From positions 124,001-188,000 of the forward strand of contig NZ_JBDLLG010000002.1 in NCBI RefSeq assembly GCF_039822625.1: a stretch of DNA of 64,000 bases, read 5' to 3'. Numbering within the stretch: position 1 is the stretch's first letter; each line of letters opens with the position of its first letter. Shown piece by piece: positions 33,930 to 42,225 of the stretch. A program made the position numbers and the translations under genes. The notes under the pieces are model-generated. The model was not told the DNA's origin. It saw nothing but the letters and a program-made list of their open reading frames with translations, and did no database searches. This stretch comes from Marinimicrobium locisalis (GTDB lineage Bacteria; Pseudomonadota; Gammaproteobacteria; Pseudomonadales; Cellvibrionaceae).

Positions 33930-33946
33930 ATAAGAGTTATTCCTTT

Positions 33947-34720
33947 ATGTTGATGTTGATTTCCCCTGCCAAGACCCTGGATTTTGAAACCGCACCGGTG
34001 ACCGATAAGGCCACCCAACCGGATTTTTTGGACGAGTCTCGGGAGCTGATATCGACCCTTCGGGATTTGGCACCTCAGGATGTGTCTGAGTTGATGGGCA
34101 TCAGCGACAAGCTCGGCCAGCTCAACTATGATCGTTACCAGCAGTGGCACACCCCATTCACCCCGGATAACGCCAAGCAGGCCGCCCTGGCCTTCAAGGG
34201 AGATGTGTACACCGGGCTGGATGCCGAGCGCTTTAAAGCGGGGGATTTCACCTTTGCCCAGAAGCACCTGCGCATTCTCTCGGGGCTCTATGGGCTGCTC
34301 CGGCCGCTGGATTTGATTCAGCCCTACCGGTTGGAGATGGGCACCCGATTGAAAAATCAGCGCGGGGCGAACCTCTATAACTTCTGGGGCGAGCGGCTGA
34401 CGGCGGCAATCAACGAGCAACTCAACACGCTCAAGCAACCGGCGGTGGTTAATCTGGCCTCCAATGAGTACTTCAAGGCCGTGCAGCCCAAAGCCTTGGC
34501 CGCCCCGGTGATCACCCCGGTGTTTAAGGACTGGAAAAACGGTCAGTACAAAATTATCAGTTTTTACGCCAAAAAGGCTCGGGGGTTAATGGCCGCTTAC
34601 GCCATTGAAAACCGCATTAAAAACGCTGAGGGGCTCAAGGCCTTCGATCGAGAGGGGTACCGCTTTAATTCGGAGTTATCTAGCGACAAGCAGTGGGTTT
34701 TCACGCGAGATAGCGTATAA
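33947..34720 (+). CDS. yaaA: Peroxide-stress protein YaaA
   Basis: DUF328/YaaA protein of 257 residues; the E. coli protein limits free iron during hydrogen-peroxide stress and binds DNA. Family landmarks: MLMLISPAKTLDFE at the N-terminus, HLRILSGLYGLLRPLDLIQPYRLEMGTRL-type core (about 105-133), NLASNEYFKAV and the C-terminal FYAKKARGLMAAYAI. The length equals that of E. coli YaaA (258). The leader contains a palindrome overlapping the promoter. OxyR control in E. coli makes a redox regulator plausible here, but no OxyR site was identified. Confidence 0.95.
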   Translation: MLMLISPAKTLDFETAPVTDKATQPDFLDESRELISTLRDLAPQDVSELMGISDKLGQLNYDRYQQWHTPFTPDNAKQAALAFKGDVYTGLDAERFKAGDFTFAQKHLRILSGLYGLLRPLDLIQPYRLEMGTRLKNQRGANLYNFWGERLTAAINEQLNTLKQPAVVNLASNEYFKAVQPKALAAPVITPVFKDWKNGQYKIISFYAKKARGLMAAYAIENRIKNAEGLKAFDREGYRFNSELSSDKQWVFTRDSV

Positions 34721-34793
34721 AAATTCCCTTGAAACAACAAAACGGTCTTAAGGCGCCGTTACATCACACCCCTCGCGAGAGGTAAAATCAACA

Positions 34794-34815
34794 AGGCAGG
34801 TTGGGAAACTTGCCT
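34794..34815 (+). terminator. Hairpin after yaaA
   Basis: AGGCAGGTT pairs with AACTTGCCT across a GGGA loop (nine pairs, one G-T). It lies 74 bases downstream of the yaaA stop and is not followed by a T run, so a structured leader of the next gene is also possible. Confidence 0.4.
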
Positions 34816-34892
34816 CGCCCTTCACCGTCCAAAAGCTAACGGCTTATTTATTTACTGCATCACTCATTACTGAGTCACCAAAGGAATTGCCT

Positions 34893-35279
34893 GTGTCTGT
34901 TAGCCATCACGCTTTAAATCGCGCCCTGCACCACCTCTCCCGGGTTGCAGCGGTGTCCCATCGCCGGGTCTTTACCGGAGTGGGGCTCTACCATCAGCAG
35001 CAACTGTTTGCGGTCATGGCCAAAGACCGGCTGTATTTTCGTGTGGATGAGGCCTCCGTACAGCCCTACCTGCAGCGTTCCATGCCCAGACTCCATCCCC
35101 GGGTCGCGGCGCAGCCCGCCTGCCACTTCTATCAGCTGCCTGAAGCCGTGCTGGAAGATTCCGCCGAGTTGACCTATTGGATGCGGGCGGCTCTGGAGGC
35201 TAGCCACCAACCGGCCGGCTTCCCCACCGGCGTTCCCGTCGAGCGAAGCCCTGCTCCTCAATTCCACAGCGCGGGTTAG
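34893..35279 (+). CDS. TfoX N-terminal-domain-like protein
   Basis: A 128-residue protein with the TfoX_N fold pattern: RRVFTGVGLYHQQQLFAVMAKDRLYFRVDEAS, then FYQLPEAVLEDSAELTYWMRAAL. TfoX/Sxy proteins activate competence genes with CRP, but stand-alone TfoX_N proteins are widespread and their role is unclear; the C-terminal TfoX domain is absent. The GTG at 34893 has AAGGA at seven bases, better than a TTG at 34887. It is a single gene upstream of the response-regulator unit. Confidence 0.8.
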   Translation: MSVSHHALNRALHHLSRVAAVSHRRVFTGVGLYHQQQLFAVMAKDRLYFRVDEASVQPYLQRSMPRLHPRVAAQPACHFYQLPEAVLEDSAELTYWMRAALEASHQPAGFPTGVPVERSPAPQFHSAG

Positions 35280-35435
35280 CGCTGCCCAAAACGCCCGAAA
35301 TCGTCTACCCTTAGGGAAGGCTTCATGTTGTTTCCTGTGTCATTTCCGATAGCCTGAGCTGGAATGAGGCAGCCCACTGAAGGCTAGCAGACAATAAGCA
35401 AACGAGCCCTAAGCACGCACTGAGAGAGCAGCCCC

Positions 35436-36257
35436 ATGGCAATTCGTATTCTGGTGGTGGACGATGCCGGTTTCATCCGCGACATGGTGAAAAAACAACT
35501 GCGCGAACGCATTCCTGGTGTCGAGGTATCGGAGGCGGTGGATGGCAATCGGGCTCTGGCCGCGCTCAAGCAGCAGCACGTGGACTTGATCCTGTCTGAT
35601 TGGGAAATGCCCAACATGAGTGGCGAAGAGCTATTGCGCCACGTACGCGCCCAGCCCGAAAACACCGATATACCCTTTATCATGGTAACCAGCCGGGGCG
35701 ATCGGAGCCATGTGGTGAAAGCCGTGGAAGCGGGCGCTTCGGATTATCTGGTCAAGCCGTTTACCCCGGAAGAGCTCTTGCGCAAGGTGGGCAAACAGCT
35801 CACCCGTATCGGGAAAGGCCCCAAGACGCCCGCTCAGCCCGGTTCCCAGGGCAGCGCCGCCGGTTCGGTCGGGGTGTTGACCGGCGGGCGCGGCGCCGGC
35901 GCGAGCGGGGCCCCTCAAGGCGGTGCTGCCGCCCCCTCCCGAAAGCTTAAGGGGCAGGCTCAGCTACGGGTCGGCAATCGTGGCGAGGTCCTGCGGTGCG
36001 TGCTGCGCGAGCTCTCTTTGGAGGCCATGACTGGCCTGATTCAGCGGCCCGAGGCCCCGCCTCGGCTGTTTGATCCGGTGGTGGTGGATATCGAGCCCGA
36101 ACAAGAGGATGCGCCGTCGCAGTTAAACGGGTACATTCATAGCCTGCAGGCAGCGGAAGCCACGCCGGATACCCAGGTGATTCGTCTGGTGGTTCGTTTT
36201 GTAGACCAGGATTCGGACAAACAGGCGGCGCTCACGCGCTTTTTGAAGCAAACATAG
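35436..36257 (+). CDS. CheY-like response regulator with PilZ-like C-terminal domain
   Basis: 273 residues. Receiver domain at 1-122 with D9/D10, phospho-acceptor D55 (LILSDWEMP) and lysine in SDYLVKPFTPEEL. A Gly/Ala/Pro-rich flexible linker follows (about 125-165). The C-terminal part (about 168-270) begins LKGQAQLRVGNRGEVLRCVLRELSLEAMTG, which resembles the start of a PilZ domain (spaced Arg, then Asp/Ser-x-x-Gly), but the c-di-GMP motif is not clear. Its place 64 bases before an MHYT-PAS-GGDEF-EAL gene supports a c-di-GMP link. The start at 35436 is the only one that keeps the receiver domain intact. Confidence 0.87.
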   Translation: MAIRILVVDDAGFIRDMVKKQLRERIPGVEVSEAVDGNRALAALKQQHVDLILSDWEMPNMSGEELLRHVRAQPENTDIPFIMVTSRGDRSHVVKAVEAGASDYLVKPFTPEELLRKVGKQLTRIGKGPKTPAQPGSQGSAAGSVGVLTGGRGAGASGAPQGGAAAPSRKLKGQAQLRVGNRGEVLRCVLRELSLEAMTGLIQRPEAPPRLFDPVVVDIEPEQEDAPSQLNGYIHSLQAAEATPDTQVIRLVVRFVDQDSDKQAALTRFLKQT

Positions 36258-36321
36258 CGAAGGTGAACTGGACGGGATACCGGTTTCATTGCGACGAATT
36301 CCAAAAACGATGGGTTGATGT

Positions 36322-38787
36322 ATGTTTTGGCGGTTTGAACCCCATCCAGATCAGCTGGAGCCGTTGACCGCACACCACCACCTGGGGCTGATGGCCTTGG
36401 CCGTGGCGCTTTCGGTGCTGGCCGCTTCCACGCTGTTGCCGGTGCTGGAACGCTATCGTGCCACCGAGTCGGCCAGTGCGGGCCTCGGCTGGGTGCTCGC
36501 CGGAGCCATTGCCATGGGCTGTGGAGTCTGGGCAATGCACTTTACGGCGATGCTCGCGCACCGCCTCCCAGTACCGGTCACCTATGACCCGGTCATCACC
36601 CTGCTCTCTATTGTGCCCGTGGTCATCGGGGTGGCCGGAACCTTTATAAGCGCGCGTCTTAGAGTGCCCCCTTCCCAGCGCTTGGTGGTGGCGTCGATTT
36701 CCTTGGGTCTCGGAGTCGGCACCATGCACTATGTCGGAATGGAAGCGTTGACGGCACCGGTGGCTATGCGCTACCAGCCGGGGCTGTTTGTGTTCTCCAT
36801 CGCGCTGTCGGTGGGCGTGGCCTGGTTGGGGTTGGCCAGCAATTTTTGGTTGCTGAACAACAAACGGCGTCGTTGGTTGGCTTACTTGGTGGGCGCGGCG
36901 CTGCTGGGTTTGGCGGTCAGCAGTATGCACTTTGTGGCCATGGCGGCGACTGAGTTTTATCTTCAGCCGGACAAGCTATTAAGTGGCCTGCAAATGGACC
37001 ACAAAATCCTCGGCTCGCTGGTGGCAATGACGGTACTGGTCATCGTGGCGCTGTTGCTGTTGGCCGTAATGGTGGATCGGCGTTTCAGCCATATCGCTCG
37101 TTCACTCAGCAGCAGCGAGCGGCGCTTTGAGCTGTTGGCGGAAACCAGTGACAGCGGCATTTTTACCTGTGACCACGCCTTCGATTACATTAACCCCGCC
37201 ATGCGTGCGATTACCGGCTACAGTGAGGGCGAGCTTTATCAAATGCCGGTGGTGGATCTGCTCGGCTTCGAAGCGGGGGTGGAGTTGGCGCGGGGCGAAG
37301 CCGAAGAGCACCTTTTTCGAGAAACCTTTATTACGACCAAAACCGGTATTCACCGCTGGCTGTATGTGACTCTGAGCCGGCTGCACGGCGGCGGCGAGAG
37401 CCGTTACCTGGGCAGCGTTTTCGATATTACCGAACGCAAACAAATGGAGCAGGAGCTTCGCTACCTGGCTTTTAACGACCCGCTCACGGCTCTGCCCAAC
37501 CGAAAATTCTTTATGAACCGCTTGAGCGCGCTTGTGCATGAACGGCAAGAGGCGGCGCCGGGCGACTTTGTCATGATGTTTGTGGACGTTAACCGTTTCA
37601 AGCGGATTAACGACAATTTCGGGCTTAGCAAAGGTGACCAATTGCTCAAAGTCATCGCCCGGCGAATTAAATCGGCCGTGCCCAAGGCGCTGTTGGTTTC
37701 TCGGGTAGGGGGCGATGAGTTTGCGTTGCTTTTTGAAGGCGCCGCTCAGGTGCAGGCGGTGGAGCGCCAAGCCGAGCGTTTGCATGAAAGCTTTGAGAAG
37801 GCCTTTCGGCTCGGCGAGCAGGAGTTCTTCCTCTCCCTGAGTATCGGCATTGCCCACTACCAGCCCCGCTATACGGATGCCGAACCCTTCTACCGGGATG
37901 CGACGCTGGCCAAGGACGAAGCCAAACGCGAAGGCCTCGGTAGCACTTGTGTATTCGATCGCCAAATGCAGCAAAAGGCTAAGCGCGACCTCGAACTGGA
38001 GCACGATCTGCGTCAGGCCTTGAAAGACGAGGCCTTTGAGCTGCTGTACCAACCCATCGTCAATTTGTCGGGAGGCGAACTGCGAGGTTTTGAGGCTCTA
38101 GTGCGATGGCGCCAGCCAGACGGATCGCTGACTTCCCCGGGCGAGTTTATCGCCCTGGCGGAAGAGACCGGGTTGATCAACCCGCTGGGCGACTGGGTAT
38201 TGCACGAGGCCTGCCGACAAATCGGCCAATGGCGACGGGATATTCCCGGGTTTCAGCCGTTCTACGTTAGTGTGAACCTCTCCAGCATACAGTTCTTCCA
38301 GGCCGGCTTAATCGCAACCGTGGGGGAGGCCATGGCCCAACACGGCGTGCAGCCGGGGCAACTGAAGCTGGAGTTGACTGAGAGCATCCTGGTGGACGAT
38401 AACCCTCAGGTGATTGAGCGGATGGAACGACTGAGGGTGATGGGCTGCGGCATAATGGTGGACGACTTCGGCACCGGCTATTCCTCATTGAGTTATCTGC
38501 AGCGCTTTCCCCTGGAGGTGTTGAAAATAGACCAGAGCTTTACCGCGAAACTGGAGGAGAGCACCGGCGTGCACTTGGTTCAAGCCATTATTTCCATGGC
38601 GCATGCGCTGGAGCTGGGGGTGATTGCCGAGGGTATTGAAACGGCGGCGGTGGCGAAAACATTAGTAGCGCTCGGCTGTGAGCAGGGTCAGGGCTACCAC
38701 TTCGCACGGCCCATGTCGGGCGACAAAGCAGGGGTCCTCTTGAGCGGCGGCCTTCGGGAGCTGCCCCAGAGGGCGCTGCTCCCATAA
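36322..38787 (+). CDS. MHYT-PAS-GGDEF-EAL membrane c-di-GMP protein
   Basis: 821 residues. The N-terminal MHYT sensor (about 18-252) has seven TM helices with the motifs MHFTAM (72-77), MHYVGM (135-140) and MHFVAM (202-207), thought to bind copper or sense oxygen, CO or NO. Then PAS (about 262-375), GGDEF (about 380-545; active motif GGDEF at 463-467; the RxxD inhibitory site is absent, positions 455-458 read KALL) and EAL (about 555-805; E591AL, DDFGTG 714-719). Both enzyme sites look intact, like P. aeruginosa MucR/NbdA. It is 64 bases after the REC/PilZ-like gene and probably in one unit with it. Confidence 0.94.
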   Translation: MFWRFEPHPDQLEPLTAHHHLGLMALAVALSVLAASTLLPVLERYRATESASAGLGWVLAGAIAMGCGVWAMHFTAMLAHRLPVPVTYDPVITLLSIVPVVIGVAGTFISARLRVPPSQRLVVASISLGLGVGTMHYVGMEALTAPVAMRYQPGLFVFSIALSVGVAWLGLASNFWLLNNKRRRWLAYLVGAALLGLAVSSMHFVAMAATEFYLQPDKLLSGLQMDHKILGSLVAMTVLVIVALLLLAVMVDRRFSHIARSLSSSERRFELLAETSDSGIFTCDHAFDYINPAMRAITGYSEGELYQMPVVDLLGFEAGVELARGEAEEHLFRETFITTKTGIHRWLYVTLSRLHGGGESRYLGSVFDITERKQMEQELRYLAFNDPLTALPNRKFFMNRLSALVHERQEAAPGDFVMMFVDVNRFKRINDNFGLSKGDQLLKVIARRIKSAVPKALLVSRVGGDEFALLFEGAAQVQAVERQAERLHESFEKAFRLGEQEFFLSLSIGIAHYQPRYTDAEPFYRDATLAKDEAKREGLGSTCVFDRQMQQKAKRDLELEHDLRQALKDEAFELLYQPIVNLSGGELRGFEALVRWRQPDGSLTSPGEFIALAEETGLINPLGDWVLHEACRQIGQWRRDIPGFQPFYVSVNLSSIQFFQAGLIATVGEAMAQHGVQPGQLKLELTESILVDDNPQVIERMERLRVMGCGIMVDDFGTGYSSLSYLQRFPLEVLKIDQSFTAKLEESTGVHLVQAIISMAHALELGVIAEGIETAAVAKTLVALGCEQGQGYHFARPMSGDKAGVLLSGGLRELPQRALLP

Positions 38788-38819
38788 GCCCGGGCGCGCT
38801 GGCACCTTACGCTGGCCGG

Positions 38820-39665
38820 TTAAAAAGGCCACCATTGGGCGGGCCACTGACCTTTTTGCATCAGGGCAGCCATGTCCATGCTCAGGGCCACCCCGGCGTG
38901 CACCATTACCCCTCCCCAGATCGAGCGTGAGCGTAGCGCCAGTATCCCCAAAAACAACCCAAACAAAATGGCCCCGGTCGCCTCCAGCCAAAGCTTGGGG
39001 AAGTGAATCATCAGGTAGGGCACGCACATAATCCAGATGGCATTGGCGCCCAGAGCCGGACGCAACGCCCGCAGAATGTAACCTCGAAAGAAAAACTCCA
39101 GTACCACAAACTGGGTCATATACAGCGCTTCCCAGGCGAGTAGATCCAGCCAACTGCGCCCCGCCTGGGGGTAAAAGGGGTAATGGTTGACGAAGTCATC
39201 CCCCTGGCTTACCAGAAACACGAAAAACAGAATGGGGCTCAATAGCAGAACATAGCCCCGCCAGTGCCGGTGGGTTTCCCCCCAACGCCAGCCGAAATCG
39301 GCCAGAGGCAATTTCCAAACGAAGCGGATAACCAACCAGGGCAATAGTAAAAAGCAGATCAGGTGCCAGCCGGTCCACCAGGCATAGCCGATGAGAGAGC
39401 GCCACTGGGACTCACGCAACCAGGCCGTGTAGGCGCCGGCGCCCTGCCCTCGCCACTCCCCCAGGGCCGCCAGCCCGTGGTATAGGAGGTAAGAGTTTTT
39501 GGCGTAGTGCAGAATCAGCAGGCCCACACAGACACTGGCGAGAGTGACAAACACCCGGCGCAGGGCGGCGGGCCGACTTAACGTGTAGGAATCCGGGCTC
39601 TGATCAATGTCATCGAGGACCTCGAGAATCCGGCCGGGGTGCAATCGTGGCATGGATAGGGGCAT
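38820..39665 (-). CDS. CPBP-family intramembrane protease
   Basis: Predicted membrane protease of the CAAX/ABI (CPBP) family, about 281 residues from the ATG at 39665. Six to seven TM helices follow a soluble N-terminus. Family motifs: motif 1 reads VLEFFFRGYILR, where the usual EExxxR has become LE-xxx-R; motif 2 is YLMIHFPK, and the last helix contains HAGVALSMD. The core Glu, Arg and His residues remain, so activity is possible. Starts at 39653, 39665 or GTG 39755 are all open, none with a clear ribosome-binding site. It ends a three-gene minus-strand run with the acetyltransferase and the class C hydrolase. Confidence 0.82.
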   Translation of the reverse strand: MPLSMPRLHPGRILEVLDDIDQSPDSYTLSRPAALRRVFVTLASVCVGLLILHYAKNSYLLYHGLAALGEWRGQGAGAYTAWLRESQWRSLIGYAWWTGWHLICFLLLPWLVIRFVWKLPLADFGWRWGETHRHWRGYVLLLSPILFFVFLVSQGDDFVNHYPFYPQAGRSWLDLLAWEALYMTQFVVLEFFFRGYILRALRPALGANAIWIMCVPYLMIHFPKLWLEATGAILFGLFLGILALRSRSIWGGVMVHAGVALSMDMAALMQKGQWPAQWWPF

Positions 39666-39779
39666 GGGTGCGGGTATAGCTTCGTGAGTGAGCGTTGTCC
39701 GGTGGACCGAAACGGGTATTAAAACGGATTTGGACGGCCCGGGCCAGCCCGGCACGTGAATCTTTAGGCCCGTGGCGCG

Positions 39780-40916
39780 TTAATCTCTGTGACGATAAGG
39801 TAATCGGGCCCGCGCCGCTTCGCGATAGCCGAGAACCTCAACCCGTTCGCGTTCGACAAAGTCCTCTACCGCCGCCTGAAAAGCCGGCTCTCGCAAACAG
39901 TGAAAGGACTGGGTCAGCCGGGGTTCGAAGCCTCTGGCGAGCTTGTGTTCGCCCTGGGCGCCGCCGTCGAACCGTTGCAGGCCCTTGGCCATGGCGAAAT
40001 CCATTCCCTGGTAATAGCAGGTTTCAAAGTGAAGAAATTCATACTCTTCGCGGCAGCCCCAGTAACGCCCGTAGAGCGTGGTTTGGTCGAACAGAAACAG
40101 CGCCGCGGCAATGGCCTCTCCTTCCTTGAAGGCCTGCACCATCATCAGGTTCTCCGGCAGTCGCTCCCCGATCAGGGTAAAAAACGCGGGTGTCAGGTAG
40201 CCGCCCCGGCCGCTGCGCTTCAGGTAAGTGAGCTGGTACAGGCCGTAAAACAACGCCCAGTCTTCTTGAGTAATCTCGGCGCCCTCTTTCCATTGGAATT
40301 GGATGCCCTGCTCTTGGACTTGGCGCCGCTCTTTGCGCAGGTTCTTACGCTTGCGTGAGCTCAGCGTGTCCAGAAACTCCTCGAAATCCCGGTAACTCCG
40401 GTTGAACCAGTGAAACTGACAGCCGGTGCGCTCGGCGGGTGCCTCGGCCCGCCAGAGGAGCGCTTCGGTGTCGGCGGGAAACAGACAGTGCCAACCCGAG
40501 GCATGGGTCTCTCGGCAGCGCTGATTCAACGCCGCCACCGCCATGGGCATCCACTGTGCTTCCTCCCCCGCGGCCAGCAGTCGGGGCCCGGTGCAGGGGG
40601 TAAAGGGAATGGCCGCTACCAGCTTCGGGTAATAGTCCAGGCCGTGGTCGGCATAGGCTTGGGCCCAACCCCAGTCGAATACGTACTCGCCGTAGGAATG
40701 GTCCTTCAGGTAAAGCGCCATGGCGGCCCGCAGCCGGCCTTCTTCATCTCGGAGCAACAGATGCTGAGGACGCCAGCCGCCCCGTGGCCCGACGCTGGCG
40801 CTGTCTTCAAGGGCCGAGAGGAACGCGTGCCGGGCAAAGGGATAGTCCGAGGGCACAAGCCGGTCCCAGTCTTCGGCGCTCACCGTATGGATCTGGTCGA
40901 TAAATTCAGGAGTCAT
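39780..40916 (-). CDS. FemAB/GNAT-like acyltransferase (DUF482)
   Basis: 378 residues of the DUF482 'peptidogalycan biosynthesis' family with a double GNAT fold. Typical parts: N-terminal WDRLVPSDYPFARHAFLSALEDSASVGPRGGW, PFTPCTGPRLL, then FHWFNRSYRDFEEFLDTLSSRKRKNLRKERR and RFDGGAQGEHKLARGFEP near the C-terminus. The family resembles FemAB aminoacyl transferases but its acceptor is unknown. It overlaps the preceding hydrolase gene by 11 bases, so the two are translated together. Confidence 0.92.
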   Translation of the reverse strand: MTPEFIDQIHTVSAEDWDRLVPSDYPFARHAFLSALEDSASVGPRGGWRPQHLLLRDEEGRLRAAMALYLKDHSYGEYVFDWGWAQAYADHGLDYYPKLVAAIPFTPCTGPRLLAAGEEAQWMPMAVAALNQRCRETHASGWHCLFPADTEALLWRAEAPAERTGCQFHWFNRSYRDFEEFLDTLSSRKRKNLRKERRQVQEQGIQFQWKEGAEITQEDWALFYGLYQLTYLKRSGRGGYLTPAFFTLIGERLPENLMMVQAFKEGEAIAAALFLFDQTTLYGRYWGCREEYEFLHFETCYYQGMDFAMAKGLQRFDGGAQGEHKLARGFEPRLTQSFHCLREPAFQAAVEDFVERERVEVLGYREAARARLPYRHRD

Positions 40917-42117
40917 GCTTGGATTGCTTGGCCTGCTTTAGAAGGGGTGGGGCCTCGATCTGGCGATCATAGTCAGTATAAAGCTCCAGGAACCGGTACA
41001 CCACTTCCCGGGCGTAGCGGTTTTCGGAGTTGGTCAGAAACACCAGCCCCAGCCGGTGCTCCCGGTTGAACAGCACCTCGGTGCGGGTGCCCTGGACCCA
41101 GCCGCCGTGGTGAACGAAGTTTCGGTTGCCGCCGAAATCAAACAGACGCCAGCCCAGCCCGTAGTGAATGTTGCTCAGCTGTGGGTGAGCGCGGTAGTGG
41201 GCCTGCCGGTAGCTGGTGGCCACTTGGGGGCTGTGTAACTGGTCCAACAGCTCGGGGGGGAGGACGTCGGGCCGCTGGCCCAATTGGGCTCGAACCCAAA
41301 GGGCCATGTCCTTGATGCTGGCGTTGGCGCCGGCGGCCGGGGCCACGAGGTAGTAGTTGGGTGAAGGTTCAATCGGGTGCCAGCGCCCGCGAACCTTAAT
41401 GTGGGGAGTGGCCCGGTTGGCACTGCCGGTAAAGGCTTGCCAGCCAAAAGAGGCGTCGTTCATGCCCAAGGGTTCGAATAGCCGCCGTTGGACATAGTCC
41501 TCATAGGTTTCGCCGGTGGCGGCCAGCAAAACATCCCCCACCAAACTAAAGGCCACGTTCTGGTAGCTGTAACAACTGGAGGGTGGACAGATGAAAGAGA
41601 CTTCATCCAGCCGGTCGATGACCTCTGGGTAGGGAACCTCGGCCTCAATCAGGTTGGTATAGGCCTGGGGCATTAGGCCGGTGGTGTGGGAGAGCAAGTT
41701 CTGCAACGTGATTTTGGCGCTGTAATCCGGGTTTCTGAAATCCAGCGCTAAATAGTCTTTCACCGGGGTTTCCCAGTGCAGGTCATTTGAGTGCACCGCG
41801 AGCCCCGCCGCGGTTCCGGCAATGGTCTTGGAAACAGAGGCGAGCCGGAAGACGGTGTTCTGATCGATGGGCTCCGAGCCCCCCTGGCGCCGGGTACCGT
41901 ATCCCTTGAGCAGTTCAATTTGGCCGTCGGCAATGATTGCCAGAGCGGCGCCGGGAACATGGGGGAGCACTTCTTCCACCACGTACTGCTCGGTGGCCAG
42001 TACATAATCGATCGGGCGGTCGGACAGGTCGGCCTCGGCCGCGAAGGAGGGAGCCGCGAGCGCCGCAAGGGCATAAAGCGCGGCCAACGTCAGCCTCCGA
42101 CAACACCGTACTGCCAT
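40906..42117 (-). CDS. Class C beta-lactamase-family serine hydrolase
   Basis: Exported serine hydrolase of 403 residues (signal peptide about 1-27, ending SFAAE). Catalytic landmarks of the family are in place: SVSK (S94-K97), YQN (Y185-N187) and HHGG (336-339), the equivalent of KTG. Homologues include penicillin-binding esterases and D-aminopeptidases; real AmpC enzymes have KTG rather than HxG, so antibiotic hydrolysis is unlikely. A role in cell-wall peptide or ester hydrolysis is more likely, matching the FemAB-like gene that overlaps its end. It leads the three-gene run. Confidence 0.92.
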   Translation of the reverse strand: MAVRCCRRLTLAALYALAALAAPSFAAEADLSDRPIDYVLATEQYVVEEVLPHVPGAALAIIADGQIELLKGYGTRRQGGSEPIDQNTVFRLASVSKTIAGTAAGLAVHSNDLHWETPVKDYLALDFRNPDYSAKITLQNLLSHTTGLMPQAYTNLIEAEVPYPEVIDRLDEVSFICPPSSCYSYQNVAFSLVGDVLLAATGETYEDYVQRRLFEPLGMNDASFGWQAFTGSANRATPHIKVRGRWHPIEPSPNYYLVAPAAGANASIKDMALWVRAQLGQRPDVLPPELLDQLHSPQVATSYRQAHYRAHPQLSNIHYGLGWRLFDFGGNRNFVHHGGWVQGTRTEVLFNREHRLGLVFLTNSENRYAREVVYRFLELYTDYDRQIEAPPLLKQAKQSKHDS

Positions 42118-42225
42118 CTTACAAACCTCTGAGTGGCGTTAAAATTGTTTATTGAGCCCTCTTTGTGTCCGTTTGCCAAGGTTGGTTCCCCGGGACCACT
42201 GGTTATGAGCCCCCAGGATGAAACG

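Noticed and set aside
38788..38819. CGCTGGC direct repeat between convergent genes as a terminator
   Set aside because: The two copies are in the same orientation and do not form a stem.
40906..42117. Reading the class C hydrolase as an antibiotic beta-lactamase
   Set aside because: The third motif is HHGG instead of KTG, and the neighbours are envelope genes.
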